The notes under the pieces were generated by a model, which made no database searches, was not told where the DNA came from, and was given only the letters and a program-made list of their open reading frames with translations. The position numbers and the translations under genes are program-made. This document shows, one piece after another, positions 25,199 to 32,648 of a DNA stretch of 33,346 nucleotides (positions within the stretch are counted from its first letter, which is position 1; each line of letters starts with the position of its first letter). The stretch comes from Candidatus Bipolaricaulis sp. GTDB lineage: Bacteria > Bipolaricaulota > Bipolaricaulia > UBA7950 > UBA9294. The stretch lies in contig JAQTVA010000004.1 in assembly GCA_028707055.1 (NCBI GenBank), positions 1 to 33,346 of the forward strand, in the 5' to 3' direction.

Positions 25199-25480
25199 GT
25201 GAATCGAACCGAAGAACGAGCGGACCTCTTGCTGTTGATCGGGCACGCGATCGACGGCTTGCGACGATCGATCGATGACCTCGACACGGCGAACCGTACC
25301 GACGGGCTCCTCCATCTCGGCCAGGTGATCCGTGAGATCGAAGACTACATCGAGCACATCCACGAGGATCCCCTGCTCGGGCTCGCTCCCGTAGCGCCGG
25401 CGCACATCCGGTCCGGGTTGCTGAAGGTACGCGACGATCTCGCCATGGTGATTCGGGATCTTGGCCAACCCACGACGTAG
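25199..25480 (+). CDS. Small helical protein of unknown function
   Basis: GTG start with GGGAGA upstream; NRTEERADLLLLIGHAIDGLRRSIDDLDTANRTDGLLHLGQVIREIEDYIEHIHEDPLLG...; 24 nt downstream of the sigma gene. Confidence 0.65.
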   Translation: MNRTEERADLLLLIGHAIDGLRRSIDDLDTANRTDGLLHLGQVIREIEDYIEHIHEDPLLGLAPVAPAHIRSGLLKVRDDLAMVIRDLGQPTT

Positions 25481-26207
25481 CCCGGCAGGCCCCCCCCCGG
25501 TGGCCCTGATCACCGGCGGCACCCGGAACATCGGCCTCGCCATCGCCGAGGAGCTTGGCATGATGCCCTATCGGCTGGTGCTTGCCTATCAAACCGACGT
25601 CGCGAAGGCCGAAGTCGCCGTCCGCCGCTTGGGGACGCTCGGAATCGCCGTGCGAGCCGTGCGAACCGACGTGACGGAAGACGGGGATGTCCGCCGCCTT
25701 CTCGACGATGTCCGAAACGTCGAGGGACGACTCGACCTGCTCGTGAACAACGTCGGCGACTTCCTGTGGAAGCCGTGGGCGGAGACGACCCTCGCGGAGT
25801 GGAACGACACTCTGCGCAGCAATCTCACGAGCGCCTTCCTGTGTGCGAAGACTTCACTGCCGCTCTTGCGCGAGCGCGGAGGGCAGATCATCTCGGTCGC
25901 ATCGATGCACGCGGACGTCCTGCGTGCCGTCCCGAATACCCTGCCGTACGCGATCGCCAAGACGGGACTCGTCGTCCTCACGAAGTCCGCCGCGAAGTCC
26001 GAGGCGCGTTACGGCATCCGGGTCAACGCCGTCTGCCCCGGATTTGTGAGCTCAGGCGCAGCACCGGAGGTGGATCCGAACTCGATCCCCTGCGGTCGAC
26101 TCGCCACGCCTTCCGAGATTGCCCACGTCGTGCGCTTCCTCGCCACGGAGGAGGCATCCTACGTCACGGGGGCGGTCATCAACGTCCACGGCGGCGCGCT
26201 TCTCTAG
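25461..26207 (+). CDS. SDR family oxidoreductase (FabG-like); start uncertain (TTG 25461 or GTG 25500)
   Basis: VALITGGTRNIGLAIAEEL, LVNNVGDF, YAIAKTGLVVLTKSAAKSEARYGIRVNAVCPGFV, EEASYVTGAVINVHGG. Confidence 0.93.
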   Translation: MANPRRSPAGPPPVALITGGTRNIGLAIAEELGMMPYRLVLAYQTDVAKAEVAVRRLGTLGIAVRAVRTDVTEDGDVRRLLDDVRNVEGRLDLLVNNVGDFLWKPWAETTLAEWNDTLRSNLTSAFLCAKTSLPLLRERGGQIISVASMHADVLRAVPNTLPYAIAKTGLVVLTKSAAKSEARYGIRVNAVCPGFVSSGAAPEVDPNSIPCGRLATPSEIAHVVRFLATEEASYVTGAVINVHGGALL

Positions 26208-26208
26208 G

Positions 26209-27747
26209 CTAGCCTCCGACCGCGGCATCGTAGCCGCCGTTCGAGCGCTCGACGGTGATCCTCGTCGTCTGTTGATCGGAGATCACAACCTGGTCGAGCA
26301 CAATCTGCGGCGATGTGTCGATCACGACGCGGTACGTCCCCGCCGGGAGCTTCGGGCCTTGGTCGCCTAGACGCCCGCTGTACACGACATTCCCTGTCGC
26401 ATCGTACACCGTATACGTGAACGGAACGGCTAGGCTCAGGGCCGCGCGGAGCTCGGCGGTGTTGTTGGCATCGAAGTAAAGCCCGCCCGTCGCCTCGGCG
26501 ATGTCCATCAGCTGCTGACGCGTCTTGTTGTCCTGACCGAGGCTGAACCCGACCACATCGATCCGTAGGTCGTGGCCGGCCGCGATCAGCTGGCGCGCCT
26601 CGGCCACCGGGTTGCCGCCGCACGTCTCCATCCCGTCGCTCACGAGGAGAATCAACTTCGTGCCGGGAGCGTCGGCGAAGTCCTCCGCCGCGAGACTCAG
26701 CGCGTAGGCAAGCGGAGTCGCCCCCGCGGGCTGCATCGCACGCACCTGCGTCTTGAACCACTCGTGGTTCGGCTCCGAGACGATCTTGGAGATGACCTCG
26801 CTGTGCCCACATCCGCCGAACGACCTCATGCCCACGTGCATCGTCGATGGCAGCGAGTCGATGAGGTCGATGATCACGCTCTTCGCGACCTCGATCTTCA
26901 GCTGACCTTCAATGACCTCACCCATGCTCGACGACGTGTCCAGCATGATCAGCAGGCTGTCCGGAGCTCGGTTCAGGGACAGCGAGAGCTCTCCGGCGGG
27001 CTGCAACTCGAGGGTGCCGTACTCCTCCCCAACGATGATCTCCTCAGCAGGCCCCATCGCCCCGATGGCATCGATGCTGGGACCCGAGCAATCGGAGTGG
27101 TTCTCGTCCCCAGGGACGTCGCTCAACCGCACAAAACGGAAGCGACCGCCCGAACCCGCATACGGAGCGATGTCCACTGCGCCGGGGTATCCAACGGTCT
27201 GCCCGACGTAAAGGAAGTTCATCCCATCCTCGCTGATCTCGACGCGGCAAGGCTGGTCGTTGGTGATGTAGATAAACAGGTCCGCTCCCGGGCCGTCCAC
27301 CAGGACATTGTCGATGAACTCCACGATCAGATACCCACGAGAGTCCAAATCACTCAGACGGAAGCCGAGCGCCACGGCGTTCGTGTCGCAGCCGTCGCAC
27401 GCCTTGAGACCGTCTAGGTTCGCGGCCGCGGGAGTACCGACCCCCGGCGTCTGGCCGGATGCGGATGCAGATCCGGCCCCGGTAGGACCGGCCCCGCACA
27501 AGGAGCAACCGCACGGCCTTGCGTCGGGAGGGCCAAGGGCTTCCTCAGGGTCATCGTACGCGTCCCGCACGCAACTGGCGACAACGTACTCCACGACGCG
27601 ATCGGCAAACGCCCGATCGCCGTGCTGGAACGTCACTCCATAGTACGTGGCCGGCTGGGCAATCAACACCACCGTGACGGCTACGAGGATCCACGCTACG
27701 ACGACAGCTCCACGCCCCACCCACCCGGTGCGCGTCCTGCGTTTCAT
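26209..27747 (-). CDS. Secreted/surface von Willebrand factor type A domain protein
   Basis: N-terminal TM; ALGPPDA and VALGF...GYLIVEFIDNVLVDGPGADLFIYI surface-protein motif; vWA MIDAS LIMLDTSSSMGEV, GATPLAYAL, ILLVSDGMETCGG. Confidence 0.9.
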   Translation of the reverse strand: MKRRTRTGWVGRGAVVVAWILVAVTVVLIAQPATYYGVTFQHGDRAFADRVVEYVVASCVRDAYDDPEEALGPPDARPCGCSLCGAGPTGAGSASASGQTPGVGTPAAANLDGLKACDGCDTNAVALGFRLSDLDSRGYLIVEFIDNVLVDGPGADLFIYITNDQPCRVEISEDGMNFLYVGQTVGYPGAVDIAPYAGSGGRFRFVRLSDVPGDENHSDCSGPSIDAIGAMGPAEEIIVGEEYGTLELQPAGELSLSLNRAPDSLLIMLDTSSSMGEVIEGQLKIEVAKSVIIDLIDSLPSTMHVGMRSFGGCGHSEVISKIVSEPNHEWFKTQVRAMQPAGATPLAYALSLAAEDFADAPGTKLILLVSDGMETCGGNPVAEARQLIAAGHDLRIDVVGFSLGQDNKTRQQLMDIAEATGGLYFDANNTAELRAALSLAVPFTYTVYDATGNVVYSGRLGDQGPKLPAGTYRVVIDTSPQIVLDQVVISDQQTTRITVERSNGGYDAAVGG

Positions 27748-27797
27748 CCAGCCACCTCCGCTCGAATCGAGTCCCCACCGATCATTGCTTACGGCCC

Positions 27798-27826
27798 ATC
27801 ATAGAGCGATCCGCAAAAGAAGGCAA
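27798..27826 (-). promoter_or_regulatory. Putative promoter of vWA gene (TTGCCT-N17-TATGAT)
   Basis: Minus strand: -35 TTGCCT 27826-27821, 17-nt spacer, -10 TATGAT 27803-27798. Confidence 0.65.
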
Positions 27827-27876
27827 GTCGCGGGCCCTTCCCCATTCGTTTCGACGAGTATTCCTTGCCGGACCTG

Positions 27877-27905
27877 TTGAAAGCCGCGGAGCCGTTCGCT
27901 ACCAT
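27877..27905 (+). promoter_or_regulatory. Putative tRNA-Leu promoter (TTGAAA-N17-TACCAT)
   Basis: TTGAAA 27877-27882, 17-nt spacer, TACCAT 27900-27905; tRNA 5' end at 27916. Confidence 0.65.
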
Positions 27906-27915
27906 CGTCTCCGTT

Positions 27916-28002
27916 GCCGAGGTGGCGGAATTGGCAGACGCGCATGGTTGAGGGCCATGTGGACATACAACGTCCGTGCGGGTTCAAGTCCCGCCCTCGG
28001 CA
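27916..28002 (+). tRNA. tRNA-Leu (anticodon GAG)
   Basis: Acceptor GCCGAGG/CCTCGGC, anticodon arm CATGG-TTGAGGG-CCATG (GAG at 27950-27952), long variable arm, T arm GCGGGTTCAAGTCCCGC; discriminator A; no encoded CCA. Confidence 0.96.
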
Positions 28003-28046
28003 TTCCTCTTTCTTGCCTTTTCAGCCGTCCGGGAGAGTGAGGCCCG

Positions 28047-29060
28047 ATGAGAATCCTGCTCGACGTCATGGGGGGCGATCTTCCTCCGCAGGAACTGATC
28101 CGGGGCGGAATCGCCGCAGCGCGCAACCAGTCCATCGACATCGCCTTCGCGGGAGACGCTCGGACGATCGAAGCCACGCTCGCGGAAGCCGGCGAGCGGT
28201 CGGGAGAGCGATTCAGCATCGTCCCGAGCACCGACGTGATCTCCATGGACGACCCTCCCGTACGCGCCATTCGTGAGAAGAAGGGGTCCTCCCTCGTCGT
28301 CGGCCTCGCGGCGCTGCACCGCGGCGAAGTCGATGGTTTCGTCTCGCCGGGAAACACGGGCGCCGTGGTCGTCGGTTCCATCTTCACGCTGGGTCGGATC
28401 GCGGCCATTCCGCGTCCGGGACTTCTCGCCGTCCTGCCGACCCTTCGCGGCCCGAACCTCCTCGTCGTGGACGTGGGAGCGAACACGGACTGCTCTCCAA
28501 GCCACCTCGCGGCGTTCGCACTGATGGGAGCCACCTACGCGCGGGAGATCCTCCGCATCGAGCATCCACGCGTCGGTCTGCTCAACATCGGAACCGAGGA
28601 GACGAAGGGGAACCGCATCACCCAGGAGGCGTTCGCCCTTCTGCGCACGTCCGCGCTCGACTTCGCCGGCAACGTGGAGCCGCACCACCTGCTCACCGAC
28701 CGACCCGTCGACGTCGTCGTGTGCGATGGATTCATCGGCAACGTCTTCTTGAAGTCGATCGAGGGCGGGATCTCGGCCGTCACGAGCCTCCTGAAGAGAT
28801 CGATCATCCAGAACGCCTTCGCGAAGGTCGGCGCACTCCTGCTCAAGCGCGCTTTCTCCGACGTCCGTCAGGTCCTGTCCTACGAGCGCCACGGCGGCGC
28901 CCCGCTCCTCGGCGTCAACGGCACGGTCGTCATCGCCCACGGACGTTCGGACGCGGTGGCCATCGAGAGCGCCGTTGACGTCGCGCGAAGACAGGTCGAG
29001 GCGCGACTTGTTGAGCGTTTCGGGCGCGGCATGCAAGGGTGGGCCCGAGATGGCGGCTAG
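28047..29060 (+). CDS. plsX: Phosphate acyltransferase PlsX
   Basis: MRILLDVMGGDLPP, VSPGNTGAVVVGS, LLVVDVGANTDCSPSHLAAFALMG, LLNIGTEETKGN. Confidence 0.97.
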   Translation: MRILLDVMGGDLPPQELIRGGIAAARNQSIDIAFAGDARTIEATLAEAGERSGERFSIVPSTDVISMDDPPVRAIREKKGSSLVVGLAALHRGEVDGFVSPGNTGAVVVGSIFTLGRIAAIPRPGLLAVLPTLRGPNLLVVDVGANTDCSPSHLAAFALMGATYAREILRIEHPRVGLLNIGTEETKGNRITQEAFALLRTSALDFAGNVEPHHLLTDRPVDVVVCDGFIGNVFLKSIEGGISAVTSLLKRSIIQNAFAKVGALLLKRAFSDVRQVLSYERHGGAPLLGVNGTVVIAHGRSDAVAIESAVDVARRQVEARLVERFGRGMQGWARDGG

Positions 29061-30027
29061 GATCGTCGGGAGCGGGTCGTACCTCCCGCCCCACACCGTC
29101 GCGAACTGCGACCTCGAGAGCGTGGTCGACACCTCGGACGAGTGGATCGTCCAGAGAACGGGAATCCGCGAGCGGCACCTGCTCGACGAGCACGAACTCC
29201 CGTCCGACATGGGAGTCGTTGCCGGACGGCGTGCGTTGGAGGCCGCCGGCTGCGTCGCCGGCGACATCGACTTTCTCCTTGTCGCCACCACGTTTCCGGA
29301 CATGACGTGTCCGGGGACGGCGCCCTTCGTGGCCCGGGAACTGGGCACAGGCGATGCACCGTTCTTTGACCTCACGGCGGGCTGCACGGGGTTCGTGTAC
29401 GGGCTGGCCGTGGCCGAGGGCCTCCTCGCGTCGGGACTGGCCCAGTGCGTCCTCCTCGTCGGGTCTGAGGCGTTGTCAAGGGTCACGGACTGGAACGACC
29501 GCCGAACGTGCGTCCTGTTCGGCGACGGGGCCGGCGCGGTCGTCCTCCGATCCGGACCCGCGGGAACCGGGGTGCTCGGCGTCTCTGTTCACGGAGACCC
29601 TGAGAAGGCCCTTCTCCTTCACATGCCCGCGGGAGGCGCTCGTCAACCGGCCAGCCACGCCACCGTGGACGCCCGCCAGCACTTCCTCCAGATGGAGGGC
29701 TCGGGTGTGTTCCGGAGCGCCGTTCCGCTGATGGAACGCGCCCTGGAGCGCGCCCTCGCGAAGGCCGGGCTGACCCTGACCGAGGTCGACTGGGTGATCC
29801 CGCACCAGGCCAACCAACGGATCATCGACGCCCTGGCACGGCGTCTCGGGGTCTCCCCCGATCGAGTGATCGCAAACGTCGATCGCGTAGCCAACACGTC
29901 CGCGGCGTCGATCCCGATCGCCCTCGACGAAGCGATGCGCCAAGGGCGGATCAAGCCTGGAGACGTCGTGGCCATGACCGCTTTCGGAGCCGGCGTCACG
30001 TACGGTGCGGCGATCGTGAGGATGTGA
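29050..30027 (+). CDS. fabH: 3-oxoacyl-ACP synthase III FabH
   Basis: MAARIVGSGSYLPPHTVAN, SDEWIVQRTGIRERHL, AGCTGFVYGLAVA (Cys), WVIPHQANQRIIDA (His), NTSAASIPIALDEA. Confidence 0.97.
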   Translation: MAARIVGSGSYLPPHTVANCDLESVVDTSDEWIVQRTGIRERHLLDEHELPSDMGVVAGRRALEAAGCVAGDIDFLLVATTFPDMTCPGTAPFVARELGTGDAPFFDLTAGCTGFVYGLAVAEGLLASGLAQCVLLVGSEALSRVTDWNDRRTCVLFGDGAGAVVLRSGPAGTGVLGVSVHGDPEKALLLHMPAGGARQPASHATVDARQHFLQMEGSGVFRSAVPLMERALERALAKAGLTLTEVDWVIPHQANQRIIDALARRLGVSPDRVIANVDRVANTSAASIPIALDEAMRQGRIKPGDVVAMTAFGAGVTYGAAIVRM

Positions 30028-30920
30028 CGGTGGATCCCACGGCCGATCGAATCGCCTTCCTGTATCCCGGCCAAGGAACCTTGCCCCGGGAGATCGTCCC
30101 TGCGCCCGACGACCTCGAACGGCTCTACGCCATCGCCGAAGATGCGGGACTGCCGCTCCGTCGCTGGACCCGCGATGCGGACGTAGACCGCCTCTCTCGA
30201 ACGGATGCCGCCCAGCCCGCGCTTTTCCTCGACTCCCTCGTCCGAACCGCTGCGCTGCACTCGTCGGGGCTCGCCCCAGATGTTGTGGCAGGTCACAGCC
30301 TCGGGGAGTACTCCGCCCTGGTCGCAGCCGGGGTTCTCGCGCCGCACGATGCGCTCCGCCTCATTCTCCGCCGTGGCTCGCTGATGCGCGACGTCCTGGG
30401 TGGGATGGTGGCCGTCGTGAAACTGGATCTCGAAACGGTCCGCTCGCTGTGCCGTGAGATCGGGCCCGACCTGCACGTGGCGAACCACAACGGCCCCGCG
30501 CAGGTCGTCGTCTCCGGGCCCGCCGCCGCGCTCGACGCCGTCGTGAAGGCCGCCGCGAGCCGGGGCGGCCGAGGACTGCGCTTGGCGGTGTCGGGTCCGT
30601 TCCACTCGCCGCTCATGCGCCCGGCCGAGACCGCCCTCGCCCCGGAGATCGAGCGCGCTTCGTTCTCGGCCCCGTGCGTCCCGATCGTCTCATCCGTCAG
30701 CGGAGCCGAGGAGGGGGATCCGAGCCGGCTGAAGGCGCTGCTCACCACGCAGATGACATCCTGCGTGCTCTGGGCGGACGTGCTCGAAGCCCTCGAGGCC
30801 AGGGGCGTGACGCACGCCGTGGAAGTCGGCGCGGGCGACGTCCTCACGAATCTCGGTCGGCGGGCCTCGAAGGGAGTCCGTTTTCTGACCTACCAGGAGG
30901 CTGTCGATGGCGCGCTTTGA
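30024..30920 (+). CDS. fabD: Malonyl-CoA:ACP transacylase FabD
   Basis: IAFLYPGQGT, VVAGHSLGEYSALVAAGVL, GPFHSPLMRPA; GTG start overlapping the fabH stop. Confidence 0.95.
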   Translation: MTVDPTADRIAFLYPGQGTLPREIVPAPDDLERLYAIAEDAGLPLRRWTRDADVDRLSRTDAAQPALFLDSLVRTAALHSSGLAPDVVAGHSLGEYSALVAAGVLAPHDALRLILRRGSLMRDVLGGMVAVVKLDLETVRSLCREIGPDLHVANHNGPAQVVVSGPAAALDAVVKAAASRGGRGLRLAVSGPFHSPLMRPAETALAPEIERASFSAPCVPIVSSVSGAEEGDPSRLKALLTTQMTSCVLWADVLEALEARGVTHAVEVGAGDVLTNLGRRASKGVRFLTYQEAVDGAL

Positions 30921-31638
30921 GAACAAGGTTGCCCTGATCACGGGGGCTACTCGCGGAATCGGCCGTGCCGTCGCCGCTCGGCTGCACGCCGAGGGGGCCC
31001 AGGTCGTCGGCCTCGGCCGCGACGAAGCGGCTGGCACGACGTGGACGAGCGAGTTCCCCGGTGCGCAGTTCTTCGCGGTCGACGTCGCCCGCGGCGGGGA
31101 CCTTCGCGCGGCGATCGAGGAGATCGTCCGCCGGTTCGGCGGGATTGACCTTGTCGTCTGCAGCGCCGGAATGGTGCACGACGCTCTGGCTCTGCGAATG
31201 TCCGAGGATGCCTGGAACCAAGTCCTGGCTGTGAACCTGACCGGCACGTTCCTCACGATCCAGGGGTGCCTGCGAACCCTCCTGCGCCGGCCCGGATCGG
31301 CGATCGTCGCGATCGCTTCGGTGGTCGGCGAGACAGGGAACGCCGGGCAAGCCAACTACGCCGCGTCGAAGGCCGGCATCGCGGGCCTCTGTCGAAGCGT
31401 CGCGAAAGAAGTGGCCGGGCGAGGTGTTCGCGTCAACGTGGTCGCTCCGGGCTTCGTCGAGACGGACATGACCGCATCCCTGCCCGCCGCCGCTCGCGCC
31501 GCGTATCTAGAGCGTATCCCGCTTGGACGCCCGGCCCGCCCTGAGGAGATCGCGGACGCGGTGTGCTTCTTGCTTTCGCCGGAGGCATCCTATATAACTG
31601 GGCAGGTGATCGGCGTCAACGGCGGGCTATTCCCATAG
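30907..31638 (+). CDS. fabG: 3-oxoacyl-ACP reductase FabG
   Basis: ALITGATRGIGRAVAARL, VCSAGMVHDAL, YAASKAGIAGLCRSVAKEVAGRGVRVNVVAPGFVETDMT. Confidence 0.96.
   Translation: MARFENKVALITGATRGIGRAVAARLHAEGAQVVGLGRDEAAGTTWTSEFPGAQFFAVDVARGGDLRAAIEEIVRRFGGIDLVVCSAGMVHDALALRMSEDAWNQVLAVNLTGTFLTIQGCLRTLLRRPGSAIVAIASVVGETGNAGQANYAASKAGIAGLCRSVAKEVAGRGVRVNVVAPGFVETDMTASLPAAARAAYLERIPLGRPARPEEIADAVCFLLSPEASYITGQVIGVNGGLFP
31570..31598 (+). promoter_or_regulatory. Putative internal acpP promoter inside fabG (TTGCTT-N17-TATAAC)
   Basis: TTGCTT 31570-31575, 17-nt spacer, TATAAC 31593-31598 inside codons TAT-ATA-ACT near the fabG 3' end; acpP ATG at 31669. Confidence 0.6.
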
Positions 31639-31668
31639 AGTGCGCATGCAAAGGGAGGTTTCTCTGTC

Positions 31669-31917
31669 ATGAGTGACATTGCCGACAAGGTGAAGGCGAT
31701 CATCTGTGACCAGTTGATGGTCGACGCGGATGAGGTCACCGATGCATCGTCCTTCGTCGAGGATCTCGGGGCGGACTCGCTCGACACGGTCGAGCTGATC
31801 ATGGAGTTCGAGGACGAGTTCGGGGTGGAGATCCCGGACGAAGAGGCCGAGAAGATCTCGACCGTCGGAGAAGCCACCGCGTATCTCGAGAAGCTCCTTG
31901 CGAAGAAAGCGGCCTAG
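31669..31917 (+). CDS. acpP: Acyl carrier protein
   Basis: [49 protein letters not shown]. Confidence 0.98.
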   Translation: MSDIADKVKAIICDQLMVDADEVTDASSFVEDLGADSLDTVELIMEFEDEFGVEIPDEEAEKISTVGEATAYLEKLLAKKAA

Positions 31918-31931
31918 CCTGAGGCGGCGCG

Positions 31932-31966
31932 AAGGGGACAGCGAGTCGAATCGCTCGTCCCTTTTT
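31932..31966 (+). terminator. Rho-independent terminator after acpP
   Basis: AAGGGGACAGCGA-gtcgaa-TCGCTCGTCCCTT followed by TTT; stem with single bulges and T-run 31962-31966. Confidence 0.8.
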
Positions 31967-32005
31967 CGTTGGGTTCGTCCGGCGCCCGTTCGATGAGGAG
32001 ATCCC

Positions 32006-32638
32006 ATGACCGATCGCTCGTGGACTGAGGACACGCTGACAACCTACCTCGATCGACTTGCCTCGGGCGAGCCGACCCCCGGTGGCGGAAGTGCCGCCTG
32101 CGTCGCAGGCGCACTCGGGGCCGGCCTCGGCTCCATGGTCGTCGCCGTCGCTCAGAAGAAGGGCGGCGGCGGCGATTGGGCGGGGTTCGACCTCGCCTTC
32201 CGAACCCTCGGCGAATCGTTCCTCCGCCTTGCCGAGGACGACGAGGCCGCCTTCGCGGTGGTCATGGACGCCCTGCGGCTTCCCAAGGGCGACCCGTCTC
32301 GACCGGAAAGGCTGGAGCAGGCCCTCGAGGAGGCCGCGACGGTCCCTCTTCAGGCCGCCGAGCAGGCCGTTCAGCTCCTGCGCCACCTCGAAGACCTCCT
32401 TCCCTACGCCTCCGTTTCGATCATCAGCGATGTGGGCGCCGCCGCTCACCTGGCTCTGGCCGCGCTACGCTCCTCCCTCCTCAACGTCGACGTCAACCGA
32501 CGGGGGCTCAAGGACCCGGACCGGCGAGCGCAGCTCGTCGAGGAGCGCCGCGCGCTCGATCAGACCGGCGTGGCGATCCACGACCGCATCGCAGGCGCCG
32601 TCTGCGCGCGGCTCGCCTCGGAGTCGCACGCGGGCTGA
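32006..32638 (+). CDS. FTCD_C / methenyl-THF cyclohydrolase family protein (FchA-like)
   Basis: LASGEPTPGGGSAACVAGALGAGLGSMVVAVA, DDEAAFAVVMDALRLPK, SVSIISDVGAAAHLALAALRSSLLNVDVN. Confidence 0.9.
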   Translation: MTDRSWTEDTLTTYLDRLASGEPTPGGGSAACVAGALGAGLGSMVVAVAQKKGGGGDWAGFDLAFRTLGESFLRLAEDDEAAFAVVMDALRLPKGDPSRPERLEQALEEAATVPLQAAEQAVQLLRHLEDLLPYASVSIISDVGAAAHLALAALRSSLLNVDVNRRGLKDPDRRAQLVEERRALDQTGVAIHDRIAGAVCARLASESHAG

Positions 32639-32648
32639 ATCCCCTCCC

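Noticed and set aside
27984-29486. 500-aa minus-strand ORF
   Set aside because: Antisense to plsX/fabH, low-complexity R/D/E composition.
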